A stretch of 64,000 bases of DNA from Lepidostoma basale (lineage: Eukaryota > Arthropoda > Insecta > Trichoptera > Lepidostomatidae). The position numbers and the translations under genes are program-made. A model generated the notes under the pieces. It was given only the letters and a program-made list of their open reading frames with translations. It was not told the DNA's origin and did no database searches. Positions 11,130 through 22,224 of the stretch are shown piece after piece. Position 1 is the stretch's first letter, and the number at the start of each line of letters is the position of its first letter. Location: assembly GCA_022606425.2 (NCBI GenBank), contig JAHDVF020000864.1, positions 682,001 through 746,000 on the forward strand. Reading direction: 5' to 3'.

Positions 11130-11540
11130 ATGAAAGAATTAGATGGCATAAACGCTGGTGCGAAAATACACGATACATCCATTAGCTGTTTGCTATATGC
11201 AGACGGCGGATGAATGCGTGATAAATAAAATTAAGAAAGGGTCACTAAGATGGTTTGGACATATGAAACGAATGGATGAGGGTGGTTAAAAAGATATATA
11301 CAAGTAGTGTGAATGGGAAAAGAAGTCAAGGAAGGCCAAGGAAGACATGGCATGACAAAATTTATCAATTACTGAATGGCGGCCATGTTCGAAGTAGGAA
11401 CAATCGACGAGCGTGCATGTCACGATATGTGAATGTAGAAGAGGCCAGAGAATTATGCCAAGATAGAATAATGTGACGATCCATCCTCACTGCCTACCCC
11501 TCCGGGGAAATGGCGTGATGGTTAGTTTGTTAATATCTAA
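11130..11540 (+). pseudogene. LINE-D ORF2 C-terminus and 3' end
   Basis: Best-preserved D copy. Translation across frames gives 'GSLRWFGHMKRMDE', 'GKRSQGRPRKTWHDKIYQLL' and 'RRACMSRYVNVEEARELCQD', a LINE C-terminal arrangement familiar from Lepidoptera. It ends 'ggcgtgatggttagtttgtta', the GTTA tail that defines the family. Upstream reverse-transcriptase domain absent. Confidence 0.75.
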
Positions 11541-11559
11541 GAAATTGCCGCGGTAGCTT

Positions 11560-11810
11560 TTTCGCCAACCATTGTTGGCATCTCAGATGTTATGTTGTTG
11601 GCATCTCAGATGTTATAATCAACTAGTTGATTGTAACACCTGATGATGCCAACATAGGTTGTCGAAACTACTGTCCCGACAATTTCATAGAAATTTAATA
11701 AATTGTGATATTATAAGTATTCCAAATTAAACAGTTAATAGTGTTGAAGTATCATACTGTTACGGCCAGAAAAATCGATTACCTAATACATTTATTTCAC
11801 ACGTGGTGCC
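11560..11810. mobile_element. fold-back family C
   Basis: Left half has two tandem 'gttggcatctcagatgttat' pieces, right half carries the hammerhead-like core at 11.64 kb, then the family tail 'agtatcatactgttacggcc'. Other copies at 29.6, 33.6, 42.7, 43.6 and 44.4 kb. Confidence 0.7.
11635..11680 (+). ncRNA. hammerhead-like ribozyme motif, family C
   Basis: CTGATGA (11640-11646), extra T, stem II GCCAAC/GTTGTC with loop ATAG (one mismatch), GAAAC (11664-11668), TACT, GTC (11673-11675). All conserved core bases are present, but stem I begins with a C-C mismatch, so activity is doubtful. Confidence 0.55.
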
Positions 11811-11959
11811 AGATACGTAATAGTTTTTGCTCTATAAAGACCTGCCGATTGAAACGTACATTTTAATCACATTTAATTTTGTGATTAATTATAATTGGAC
11901 TTGCCTTGAGCAACCTTGAAAATGCAAATATTTCTATCAAAACTGGGGTCACATTTAGA

Positions 11960-12140
11960 TGGCCAATTTGTTAACCCCTAAGCGACATGATAGTCCGAAG
12001 CCTCACCGAGCGCTTTGGGGCTTCGGCGCGTGCAATACTGAGCAAAACCGAGGGCGGGGGCCATCTGCTGGGGCCAGATGGCCCTGACTCACCTCTCCCC
12101 GCGCATCTCTACGGTCAAGGCGAATCCTCGTTAACCCCAA
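11960..12140. other. GC-rich island with 10-bp hairpin
   Basis: Contains the inverted repeat GGGCCATCTG (12058-12067) and CAGATGGCCC (12075-12084). Unassigned; a 107-codon frame here is not recognised. Confidence 0.35.
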
Positions 12141-12224
12141 AAAGTCAGCCGTGTATGAACTCTATCACTAACGATCATAATCTGATATGTAATATAGAGC
12201 GAAAAATTATAATAATTAGAAGTA

Positions 12225-12335
12225 AATTTTCAAGAAGCTTAAGATTATGTTATGGGAGAAATATGTTTCACCTTACTCGTATACCATTTGACAATACCCT
12301 AGTAAGGTGAAATACTTCGCTACTTCTTCACAATT
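12225..12335. mobile_element. fold-back family A fragment
   Basis: 'atatgtttcaccttactcg' faces 'atttgacaataccctagtaa' and 'ggtgaaata', a diverged copy of the family A centre. Confidence 0.6.
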
Positions 12336-12389
12336 TACTAAAAAATATATATAATAATTTTGTACCTAAGCAAGTGTACTTAATTAGAA

Positions 12390-12480
12390 CGTTCGAGGCT
12401 CTGTTTAGAACTGCACAGATAGGGACATGTACTCTCAAATGACGTCGACGTCGGGGGGACCCTGATAAGAGAACAAAATT
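12390..12480 (+). pseudogene. LINE-K 3' end
   Basis: 'ctgtttagaactgcacagat' to 'gacgtcggggggaccctg' matches the K tail at 18.1 kb (ctgtttagaactgcc...). Confidence 0.55.
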
Positions 12481-12558
12481 TGTTAAATTTTTATACAGAG
12501 GAAGGACGTCTGCGGTCCAAAACACTGCGGTGAAAAATTTAAAACAGTATTAAAAATA

Positions 12559-12602
12559 CTTGTAATAATGGTATTTAATTTTTTAAGTACCATTATTACA
12601 AA
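12559..12602. repeat. short inverted repeat
   Basis: TTGTAATAATGGTA and TACCATTATTACAA face each other around an AT loop. Confidence 0.85.
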
Positions 12603-12869
12603 TATTCAACAAAAAAAACTTTTTTTGGAATATTTGTATCAATCATAAAGAAAAACACTTTTTAATCCCATTCTTATCGTATTATCAATGATTCTAAGAT
12701 TATATTATGGTCGATTGAATGTACTATGAATGGGGAATAAGATTAACATTATTTCAAATTCATAATTGTAATGAAAATATCATTCAATTTATTCTAATAT
12801 AATATTAATAATTATGAAAATTGTAAATGAATGACAAAGGCGAATCATTAACACCCACAAAATAAATTA

Positions 12870-12965
12870 AATCTTCTAGAAGACAGACATTATCATTCGT
12901 ATTAACTATTTTATGTAGAGTTGTTAATCATCATTGTCAAGAAATCTACTAATATTAGTTGATCT
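12870..12965 (+). mobile_element. fold-back family A right-end fragment
   Basis: 'ctagaagacagacattatc' then 'attcgtattaactatt' and 'catcattgtcaagaa' match the terminal part of family A. Confidence 0.55.
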
Positions 12966-13970
12966 ACGTCATAACACATTATTGATCATCATTGGTCATC
13001 TAACCGATTGGGATGCTTATCGTACCTTCATTAGGGCAAATGCGAAAACAATAATCCATAAGCTTTTGTTTTTGTCCTGATTAGGTACAGGTATCATTGA
13101 AACCCGTTGGTAATCGATAAAAAGTACCTCTCATCGATACATTCTTGAACCAGACTATACTTCAGCCTATTTAATTTTAATATTTCATGTTGTTTGCTCA
13201 GTATATAATAATTTTATATAACAATTTCAGATCTTAAAAAATGAAAGAATTTTACTAAATAATTGTCTGGTTTCTTTTGGCAAAAAAAAAGTTTTTATCA
13301 CAAATTAACAAAACTTTTTTAGCCTTATATTTTTTTTAAATAACAAGTTTATTTTTTAACTCTAGTTAATTAAAAATATCTTTACATAAGAAGAGAAGAT
13401 AATAAATTATTTCACATTGTAAGATTTTTACTTATTCTATGCGTTTGTTCAAGTCATTTTTATTTCATTATATAAAATAAAATGATGTGTTGTTTATAGT
13501 GGTGTGTATAAAGGCAATATGCTGTAATGTTGCAAATTGAAATAAACAATCAGATCATACATTTTCTGTGAGCAATATAAGAATAAAATTTCAATATTTT
13601 AGAATAAATGTCGTAAAGGATAATTACTAATTTATGCATCAACAAAAACACGTGTTAGTAAAATACCTTTAGATCAATATAAATATCTTACTTTTAGAAA
13701 GAACATAGTATGGATATAAACGTTAACAATTTTTTTATAGAAAGCTATCGAAAAGTATAGAAAATTCTTGACATTGGTGAGAATTTTCAAATTTAAAATT
13801 TTTCGTAATTATATTTTTATTTTCTATAACGGTACATAAAAAAATAAATACAATATATTCACATGAAATTTTTTAAACTTATATATAAAACATTATTAAA
13901 AATCCTTCTAAACTACCGCTTCTCTAATAATTGTGTTGAGTATTTTCGTCATTTCGAAATTTTATTATAA
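12966..13970. other. AT-rich spacer
   Basis: About 1 kb of AT-rich sequence with no recognised gene. 13010-13150 is somewhat more complex. Confidence 0.5.
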
Positions 13971-13971
13971 C

Positions 13972-14110
13972 TAACTAACTAACTAACCATCACGCCGTCT
14001 CCCCGAAAGGGTAGGCAGAAAGAATGGACTGTCACACTTTTACTGATGCGGCACTCCATCCTTCTCTTTTCGCTCCGCGGGAGACGCGGTGTGATGGGTT
14101 GCGAACCTCA
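13972..14110 (-). pseudogene. LINE-D 3' end
   Basis: 'taactaactaaccatcacg' then 'ccccgaaagggtaggcag' is the D terminus in minus orientation; only about 80 bp is clear before it runs into 'ctccgcgggagacgcgg'. Confidence 0.65.
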
Positions 14111-14454
14111 TCGCCATTATTATTTTAATTTAAAACTTCAAATATGAGTATTAACATAATCCCAGTTTTTACCTTAGGCCTACGCCTTCTGCATTAAATG
14201 CTTACTTTATTTTGCTTTACCACGAACAATTAATTTATATTATAGTTTGCATTTGTATAACATTTGTAGCGGAAAGTTACAATGGAAACATCCTGCTCAT
14301 TAATTATTACATTAATAACTTGTTTTATAAAACATTTGCGTTATTCTAATGTTGTGATAAACTACATTTATTCAAACGTGCAATATTGAATCTTGAAACA
14401 CTCACAATATTATTGATTTTATAAGTATATTATTTCAATTAATACTAATGTAAA

Positions 14455-14700
14455 CATATTTTCTAGAAGTTTTATTAAATTTTATGGGAATGTTGTATTA
14501 TATTTAATGAAATGTTTCACCTTTCTAAGGCATTATCAAAAATCAAACGCATTTCTAAGCTATTATCATTTGATAATGCCTTAGAAAGACGAAACATGCA
14601 TTCCCATAAAAAAATATATAAATTCTAGAAAACAGATGTTTTCATTCGTGCTAATTATTTAATATGGAGATTAATATCATTGTTTAATCGCCCCACCTTT
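14455..14700. mobile_element. fold-back family A copy
   Basis: Inverted arms around 'tttcacctttctaaggcatt' and 'tttgataatgccttagaaag', followed by 'ctagaaaacagatgttttc' and 'atggagattaatatcattg'. The plus half reads TTGATAA, T, GCC...GAC-GAAAC-AT, the decayed hammerhead form of this family. Confidence 0.75.
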
Positions 14701-14779
14701 GAGTTATTTTCCGAGAAACGTGCAAAAAAAACAGGTTTTTTATTAATGAAATTTAATCATATATTATTTATTTTATTTT

Positions 14780-15010
14780 ATTACGAAACGTCAAATACTC
14801 GACTGCACACTTCACCTGCGCCTTGTAAAACTATCATATTTATGAAGACTTGTACTCGAGTGTTGTTGGCACACGCGCGTATCCCTAACAGTTTGTATAT
14901 TTTAGGTACATTACTTTTTCTCAAGCGCGTACGTAATACGGGATAGCGCAGAAGGTACAGTCACAGTGAACGTATCACGTACGTTCAATTACGTAGGGTG
15001 GTTAAGAAAC
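14780..15010. other. complex non-repeat segment
   Basis: Moderately GC-rich with several acgtac and gcgcgtacgtaat elements at 14920-14990. No coding frame recognised. Confidence 0.3.
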
Positions 15011-15624
15011 AATAAATATATATTTTAGTTATATTATAGCTTTTTTAAGTTTGGTATTGTGGTTGATTAAAATAAAATTTATACGGCAATCACGTCTGTA
15101 TATCTACCAGTATTAATAAAACAATATAAAAGAACGGCAACTGAGATAAAGCCTCATTGCACTTGGGACTACAGTAATAACCCGGTTAACCTTCAAAGTA
15201 AAACAACGTGCAATCGGAGTAAGACATCAGCTATTGCTATATATTTCACGTGATTAAAAAACGCCATAAAATACAAATTAACATGCAAATGGTAATAATT
15301 GCTTTCTTTGTAAGCATCCCAATACTTAACAGTATTGTTTTTTTTACAATTAACAGGTTTTTATCTGGCATCAATCACGATCAATATTAATCTCTGATCA
15401 GAAACAATGTATATTCAATTGTTAAAACTTGTAATGTTATAAATTCAAGCACTGTTAAAACATATGAGTTAATACGATATAAATTAACATAAGGTAGTTT
15501 ATCGTATGCACCTTTTCGAAACCTAAGTTTTTTTTTTAAATAGTGGAAAAAATCGTTTTAACTCACCAAAATTCTAAAATTTGGAATACCATTGTGTTAA
15601 TGATAAATTTAACAATATGAATTT

Positions 15625-15850
15625 ATTGTTTCTTGAACAATGGTGTAAAACTCCATATAAAATAATTAATACGAATGAAAACGACAGTTTTCTAGAAGTT
15701 TATTATGTTTAATGGGAATGACATGTTTCGCCCTTCTAAGACATTATCAAATATCATTTGATAATGCCTTAGAAGGGCGAAACATGGCATTCCCATAAAA
15801 TATAATAAAACTTCTAGAAAACTGTCGTTTTCATTCGTATTTATTATTTA
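15625..15850. mobile_element. fold-back family A, complete hairpin
   Basis: The most complete copy: arms of about 105-110 bp fold with few mismatches from 'ttgtttcttgaacaatgg' through 'ctagaagtttatta', 'gggaatgacatgtttcgccc' and back. The two arms carry facing cores TTGATAA-T-GCC...GGC-GAAAC-AT-G(T/G)C (right arm 15758-15788). This is the hammerhead layout with two changes in the 5' core (C to T, G to A). I would treat the family as non-autonomous fold-back elements with no coding capacity. Confidence 0.85.
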
Positions 15851-16264
15851 ACCATTTGTTGTAACAAAAGAATGTTAAATAACATATCAAAATACATGCA
15901 ATATACAGAGTACACGAACAATATTCATTTTTATTTCCACTTGTTAAAATATACTCGTAATTTCAACAAATAAATGTCATTAACAAACATTAAATTATTT
16001 CCGAATACTATTTATTAATTACTCCGAATACTAGTAGAGAATTAAGCTAAAAAAAGGTGTATTAAATATGTGGAGTGTATTCAGGTAATCTTTGATTAAT
16101 AGTTTGTCCACTAATAGCGTATAGCTGTACCTGTAATAAAACATGTCGCTCTATAATACTATGTATGAGTCGTGATGACGATGAGTTGATGGGGCTCATA
16201 GGTACGCGGTGTTCTCAAAATATAATAGTTTAATTTAAAACATACGATTAAAATATGCGATTTC

Positions 16265-16680
16265 AGTAGAAATGAGATCTCTCAGATGAATGTGTCGTAA
16301 TTCCATAAATGATAGAGTATCAAATGCAAATATAAGAAGTGAATCCAGTACGAATAAAAGTGTTATGAACAAAATAATGAAGGGGTATATAAGATAGTTT
16401 GCACAATGAAATAAAAAATGAATAATAAATTGTACATAAAGTATATGTTAACGACGTAAACGAAAAAAAAAAACTGAGGAAAACGTGACACGATCAAAGC
16501 AAACAAATATTATAATAAATGTCAGCAATGTGAGGAGTCAGAAAAACCGACGTGTGTGCATAACACGTGATAAGAATGTTGGGGAATCGAAAATACTAAG
16601 TCAGAAAGGAACAGTATGGTGATCTATTGTTTCTGCCTTACCCTTCGGGAAGAAGGCAAGATGGTTAGTTAGTTCGTTTT
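16265..16680 (+). pseudogene. LINE-D tail, decayed
   Basis: 'gtagaaatgagatctctcag' and 'aaaacgtgacacgatcaaag' align with the copy at 48.8 kb; ends 'ggcaagatggttagttagtt'. Many stops and an internal loss of the WFGH block. Confidence 0.65.
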
Positions 16681-16849
16681 TAATACGATTTTATTCATCC
16701 TTTCATCGTTCTCATTTTTGGTTAATTTATTGATTAAATGTGTTATATGATTTGTCATATTTTTATTCTAGAATTAATTATATTTTTATTACCAATTTTT
16801 AAAATGATAGGATTCATGATAATTTTCTCGATAAGAAGTTACATAACAC

Positions 16850-17070
16850 AGTACTGGAGTGGCATCCAGGTGGCAGAAGACCAATTGGACGACCAAGACT
16901 GCAATGGGAGGATGAAGTTGGGAGACATGGGGCGAGATTGTTACGAGTGTCAGATTGGAGGGTCGAAGCGGAGGACAGGAGGAGTTGGAGGCGAAGAATA
17001 CTGGAGGCTAAGGCTGGATATGGGCTATAGGACCATCGAAGAAGAAGAAGAAGAAGTTATATAATAGCCT
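16850..17070 (+). pseudogene. LINE-X 3' end
   Basis: Translates as 'HPGGRRPIGRPRLQWEDEVG' then, in frame, 'SWRRRILEAKAGYGL', ending in a gaagaagaag run. Same 3' end as 21.3-21.42 kb. Confidence 0.65.
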
Positions 17071-17234
17071 TGAATTAAAATTGGCAGTGATTTGGCTTCT
17101 TGTCTATCAATAATATTAGCATTAATTAAGCATTATTTTCTAATGATGTCTGATATGTACATATACGAGTACATGTGAGTCTAGTGAAAAGATTGATAAT
17201 ATTATAGAAGCACCATGTATATCAGGTATTGTAC

Positions 17235-17345
17235 ATTGATCGCGTGTCGATATTGCCAAAGGGCGGTCGGAGAACAGGGGGCGCACGGCACAGGGCGCGG
17301 CGCCACTCCCCAGCCCACCTGGCCGCTTACGGCCTTATTGGTTGT
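17235..17345. other. GC-rich island
   Basis: 'gggcggtcggagaacagggg' and 'cacagggcgcggcgcc' within AT-rich sequence; unassigned. Confidence 0.35.
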
Positions 17346-17483
17346 TGTATTTAAGTGATTACCTTCCCACTCTACGAATAGGTGAATACCAATGCAGCAC
17401 ATTCCTGATTAATATACTCGGGATTTTTAAATGTCCAAACTCGTCACACAAAAGGGCTTCATCAAAAGTATTTTATCGGAATC

Positions 17484-17560
17484 TTCTTCTTCTTTCTGTG
17501 TCCTGTCAGGTCTCCCCAACGTTGACTATCACCCATGCATAGTGATGACCTGGGGAAAAA
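17484..17560 (-). pseudogene. LINE-K extreme 3' end
   Basis: 'cctgtcaggtctccccaacg' then 'ttgactatcaccc' matches the 3' side of the K copy at 41.6 kb (tgtcaggtcccccacgttgg...). Confidence 0.55.
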
Positions 17561-17770
17561 TATCCAGAGTGGTATCCCCTTGCCTTCTCTGGAGGATTTT
17601 CTGTCGGGGTTACCTTCCCTTAGCTGGGTGTATCCAGTTTTATGGCGCTGGAAGCGCGCCATTCGTCCTCTCTCTATCTGATATGGCACTAAGTAATATG
17701 TGCCACATTACCCGGGGTTCGCGGGGTCTTTAAAGAGACCTCTAGTGGACGCTAGAAAGTTGAACTTGAT
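17561..17770. repeat. unclassified dispersed-repeat-like segment
   Basis: Complex sequence with 'ggttaccttcccttagctgg' and 'atggcgctggaagcgcgcc'. Appears once in this window, so its repeat nature is a guess from style only. Confidence 0.25.
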
Positions 17771-17879
17771 AGTAGTGTTGCTGTTGTAAATGCAACATGG
17801 CGCCTTACGACATTTTGTAGAGGCATACTTTCCAGCAAAGCATACCCCATCGTAGCCCTACTTATCTGAATATCGTAAA

Positions 17880-18175
17880 TATAGTAAATGTACTACAAAG
17901 AGCAAGAATTGATAGAGATTGGCTGGCTGTCCGGAAGGTGTCCTACCTGAGGTATGTGCTCTGAGGAGATAAGTACGAACTGCTGCACTTAATCATAAAG
18001 TACATAATAGAGGATCGGAGAGAAGTCAGATCTCCTTGCTCCGGAACATACGTGATAGAACGAGGATTAGAACAGTCGAGACGCTGCGCTGTTTAGAACT
18101 GCCCTAGACAGGGACATATACTCTCAAGTGATAGTAGACTTCGGGGAGATTCGGCCTGACACACGAAGAAGAAGA
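17880..18175 (+). pseudogene. LINE-K tail, decayed
   Basis: 'ataatagaggatcggagaga' parallels the GKIEGRRG coding region of K, and the end 'atagtagacttcggggagat' plus aagaagaag matches the family 3' end. Several frameshifts. Confidence 0.6.
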
Positions 18176-18179
18176 TTCA

Positions 18180-18890
18180 AAACACAAAGTTATGTCAAAT
18201 ATTGGAGAAATGTGTTTATAGTTTAAGAGAATTTCATTGAAATTGTTTTATTATTCAAATTAATGGAATCATTATTTATTACGAGCTCTCTTTATAACAT
18301 AACATCACTTATGTTATCGATTTTTTTTTATTAATTTATTTGTTAATTTTGTTTCGAAATATTTTCTGAATCCGGTTTGGGATCAATAAGGAATCATTAA
18401 AAAAGGGCAACATAGTTGCGTTAACAGTAACTTTCTAGATATATAATATTATATAATGCATGAAATCTAGTTACAAAATACATAACCAAATTTCCTCGAC
18501 ATACGGTATTCCTCCAATATTTTTTAGAAATAACAATTAATCTTGTAAAAGCTTATTATTTTTGTGTATCTACATGATTTTTTTTTAAATCTAGGCTTCA
18601 AAAGCCTTATCCCATTAATTTCTTAGAATCATGAAATCATGAAAATTTTCGTGCGTCATATGGGCGTTTAATGGTTGGTAACCTCGATGGCTATTCCAAA
18701 GTTGATTGATAGCACATTATTCCACAATTTTGCCCATATATTCTGCATGATGTATAGTTACTGTACTCGTATTATAGTATATTGACGCAGAACGCCAACA
18801 TGTTAGATAATAATGTTTACGATAACCGTTTAAAAAATGTGTAACATATCTTTACATAATAATTAAAACCAAAGATTAGATATGAAAATT
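18180..18890. other. AT-rich spacer
   Basis: No gene recognised. One TACTCGTA octamer at 18764. Confidence 0.5.
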
Positions 18891-18892
18891 AC

Positions 18893-19080
18893 GGACCTTC
18901 GTGGCCGAGTGGTAATTGATTTGACTCCCACCCCGAAGGTCCCGTATTCGATTTCCGGCGATGGTAGTGTGATTGTCACACTGTCTTTGGTCTGGTACAG
19001 AATTCACGTGACAATTAAATGACGATACTACCGAGCGAGCGAAAATTGCGAGCTACCTATCAAATGTCACGAGAATCAAT
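18893..19080 (+). mobile_element. tRNA-like SINE, copy 2
   Basis: Starts GGACCTTCGTGGCCGAGTGG (A box TGGCCGAGTGG at 18902-18912), B-box-like GTATTCGATTTCC (18954-18966), then 'gattgtcacactgtctttgg' and a tail 'gcgagctacctatcaaatg'. Matches the minus-strand copy at 3.4-3.57 kb along its length, which fixes the family's extent at about 170-190 bp. Confidence 0.75.
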
Positions 19081-19424
19081 ATGATTGCTATATATACCCT
19101 ATACATCGAAAAAAAAATTACCCTCACAAATAGATCTAATGACTTACAATTGAAAAGTTAGTAGAATTTTTTGTCAAGTATGAAATTAGATGTTCGTGGT
19201 TTGACATTTTAAAAACAAATAGAAATCTGTTTTGTATTTTTACATACTTAGTTTTTAGTTGGTTAAAGCAATACCGGTTAGCGGTTTAAAAAATTATATA
19301 CTCGTACATATAATAACGTAGTATAAAAACAAAATAAATAAGTCTTTTAATTTAAGGTTAAAACCAATAGGCATATTTAAATTAAAAGTTATTTTCAATA
19401 TAAACGTTTGAAATATAAACTTTG

Positions 19425-19612
19425 ACACCAAAGAAGGTGCCTTAACGTGTGGTGTTATTATAACACCCCGCGCCTTGTAAACCACACAAAGTCGGCCAAA
19501 CCCTCGACCACATTGGCAAGAAAAACATATGAGATGAGACCCTCTTTAAAACTACCCCTTAGAAACTAGCTTTCCATTAACACGAAGAAGTATAAGAAGA
19601 AGGTAATTTTTA
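19425..19612 (+). repeat. dispersed repeat S, copy 1
   Basis: 'caccaaagaaggtgccttaa', 'gtcggccaaaccctcgacca' and 'attggcaagaaaaac' recur at 27.7-27.88 kb in the same order. About 185 bp, ending in an aagaag-type tail, so possibly a SINE using a LINE 3' end. No coding. Confidence 0.65.
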
Positions 19613-19639
19613 GTCGAAATGTGTATTAAATACACAGCA

Positions 19640-19870
19640 TTTTTCTTCTTCTTCTTCTTCTTCTTAGTTTAGGTCGTATGACATAATTATGACGATGAGC
19701 TGTCCTGGGATGATGATATCCAGCCATCTCTCCATCATTTTGGCGGCCATCCTGGAAATCTCTAGCTGCTTGGGTTTTCATTTTGAACATTTTTTGCAAT
19801 TCTTGTAATCTCCGTGCGATCCACGTGGTCTCTTCAAAAGCGCTTTCTGCTTCTTCCCCATCTTATTATG
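19640..19870 (-). pseudogene. LINE 3' end (Y-like)
   Basis: Minus strand gives 'AAKMMERWLDIIIPG' followed by an aagaag tail; '...MERWLDI...' resembles the corresponding end of the Y copy at 25.2 kb. Family placement is tentative. Confidence 0.5.
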
Positions 19871-20199
19871 TCCTCAACATCACACATGGAGCTTAGCATT
19901 TTTAATTTAATTAAATTAAAATTTTGCGTTTTTAATTGAATTTAAATGCAAACTTACAACTCAAACTGAAAGTGAATGGTGAATTGAAAATAGAATTAAT
20001 TTTTAAATAATATATCATTAACATCTCCACAAAGCACATTCTACGTACAGTAATTATATAAAGAACTGTTGAAATAAAAACTCGAGCTCTGTATTATCAT
20101 ATTTATTTCTAAAGTACTTAAGTAAAATCTAGTGATTTATAAATCATTCCGGCCACCGCAATGTAAAATGAATAAAAGGAAAAAATGTTATTCATTTTG

Positions 20200-20545
20200 T
20201 CTTCCGCATTAGAGTTATGTAAAGGGAAACGCAACACGACGTGTAACCGACATTCAATGAGGACGAAATAAAAACATAATGCGGGAAGCAGCAAAAGGAT
20301 GAAGTGAGATAATGGCATCAACTCTCAACTTAACAAGCGCAACCTTTTTCTGGATTGAGAAGAATTATTATCCCAAAAGAGGAGGCCGGCGCAGGGAACT
20401 CGGGGCGAATCTGTGCAAATTAGATCACGGGTGGAACGAGTACAATTTATTGCCCCGGACTTGCACGAGCGCCGCATCTGGATTTCGTTCGACTCCCGGA
20501 CAATGTATGGGTAACCAAATAGTTTTATCCTGACTTTGTAACACA
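20200..20545. other. complex non-repeat segment
   Basis: About 340 bp with mixed composition (ggaggccggcgcagggaact, ttgcccggacttgcacg-type stretches). Frames of 73 codons on both strands are not recognised. Candidate conserved non-coding element. Confidence 0.35.
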
Positions 20546-20574
20546 AACTTTCACACTTGGAAGCTGCAAGTTTG

Positions 20575-20660
20575 GAAATACGTTAAGAGAATTTCAGTAA
20601 GTCATAAAGTATATTGTTAGAACAATGGTGTGAAACTCAATATTAAATGTTTAATATCAA
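20575..20660. mobile_element. fold-back family A end fragment
   Basis: 'attgttagaacaatggtgtg' then 'aaactcaatattaaatg' matches the terminal segment of family A. Confidence 0.45.
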
Positions 20661-20814
20661 TGTGGTGTTTGGAAGTAAAATTATATTTTATTTCCAAACA
20701 AGTGATTTTTTAAATATAGTATTTTGATAATTCTTTACTTAACTAAACTCTTCTACTCTCTAAAGTCTTTGAAAAAACTGTCAAAAGTGTGTGTTGCATC
20801 AATATTAAATATTT

Positions 20815-20975
20815 ATTAGAGTACTTCAGGCACATTATGAAAAACGATAAATATAAAATGTTGCAACTGATAATCCAAGGTAAAATTATCGGAAAACGAA
20901 GTCTCGGAAGAAAATCCTGACTAGAAAACCTTCGAGATTAGTGCAGTCGCAGCACAACATTTCTGTTAAGAGTGT
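20815..20975 (+). pseudogene. LINE-K fragment
   Basis: Translates in one frame to 'YFRHIMKNDKYKMLQLIIQG' then 'KIIGKRSLGRKS*LENLRD', clearly the GHI-R-N-KY...GKIEGKRG...SWLENLR block with a stop. Confidence 0.65.
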
Positions 20976-20982
20976 GAAAAAT

Positions 20983-21425
20983 AATGAAACAAACCAGGAA
21001 TGCAACCCATAACTCACAGCAAACCATCAGATTCAAGCATAGATACAACTTTAAGATGGTGGAAGATTTTACTTACCTGGGCTCGTCTATAACAAAAGAA
21101 AACGAAGATCACAAGGAAATCGAAAGAAGAATCACAATACCAGCGCTCAAATCAAGAAACGTACACTGAAAAACCAAAATCAAAAACAATCATTCAAACA
21201 GTATAGACCTATGGGTGTGAGATGTGGACAATGACAGCGAAATCCGAAGAGCGACTGGATACTTTTGAGAGAAGGGTGCTGCGCAGAATTCTGGGACCTG
21301 TGAATGACCTGTGAGTGTCAGATTGGAGGGTCGAAGCGGAGGACAGGAGGAGTTGGAGGCGAATAATACTGGAGGCTAAGGCTCGATATGGGCTGTAGGG
21401 CCATCGAAGAAGAAGAAGTATCAAG
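20983..21425 (+). pseudogene. LINE-X reverse transcriptase C-terminus, internally deleted
   Basis: 'FKMVEDFTYLGSSITKENED' and 'HKEIERRI' are the motif that follows the palm in LINE reverse transcriptases. After frameshifts the sequence continues 'GCEMWTMTAKSEERLDTFER' and 'RVLRRILGP', then jumps to the 3' end shared with 16.85-17.07 kb. The GRPRLQWEDE block is missing, so there is an internal deletion near 21,300. Confidence 0.7.
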
Positions 21426-21719
21426 GGTAGAAATAGCCATGATGTCATTCAACCACCGGTAAAAAAAACTTGATTCAAATTTGATGAATGTGGACCTCAT
21501 ATTTATGAATCACGATTATTTTATTCTCAATATTTAAGTAGATATCAATTCACATTAATATTATTATATTTTCCTGGATATTCTATTAAAAGTAAGAGTA
21601 TAATATTATACGAAAATAAATAAATAAAGATTTATCATTTTTATATATTGTATAAACTTCCACGATGCATTTCCAGACCGCAAAGCTTTTAGAAATGAAG
21701 TTAAATTGTTGCGCACAAC

Positions 21720-22010
21720 CACATAATTGCTATTAAATTGACATTACATAATTACATGACCTGCCGATCCTCGATACTTTATCCAGGTCACCTTGTCCAA
21801 GTCATGGCGCATGAATGGACAATGCTTGGCCCGTTTCCCACCGCACCTCGCTCGGATAATAGCCCGCGATGACTGCCAGATAATGGTGCCATCCACATCG
21901 GCTGTGATGACTTCCTGGGACTATTGTGCCAATCAATGGACCTCATTGCCTGGATATTGCCAAAGTCACCTGCAGAAGTACCGCCTTTGTATCTGACCTC
22001 AGTGACAATA
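21720..22010. other. complex non-repeat island
   Basis: Nearly 300 bp of balanced composition between AT-rich flanks, with no resemblance to the repeats of the window. A 67-codon frame is not recognised. One of the better candidates for a conserved non-coding element. Confidence 0.4.
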
Positions 22011-22129
22011 TGAATAATTTTTCTATTCCGCTATTTAAAATCGCGTTAGTACCAATATTTTGTTATACGTTTTTTAACATATTAGCGTACCTATATAATT
22101 ATTCCGAAGCTGAAAATGATTGGAATAAT

Positions 22130-22220
22130 ATGAAGTTTTATTGTAAAGAATGACACGTTTCTCTTTTCCTTAAACATTCCATAGTGCCCTAGCTAGGCGA
22201 AAGATGTAACTCTCATATCT
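22130..22220. mobile_element. fold-back family A, degenerate
   Basis: 'aatgacacgtttctcttttc' faces 'gccctagctaggcgaaaga', then 'ctcatatctaaacttccag'. A diverged hairpin centre. Confidence 0.5.
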
Positions 22221-22224
22221 AAAC

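Noticed and set aside
18893..18970. Functional tRNA gene
   Set aside because: A and B boxes are present but no complete cloverleaf, and the match to 3.4 kb continues well beyond tRNA length, so it is a SINE.
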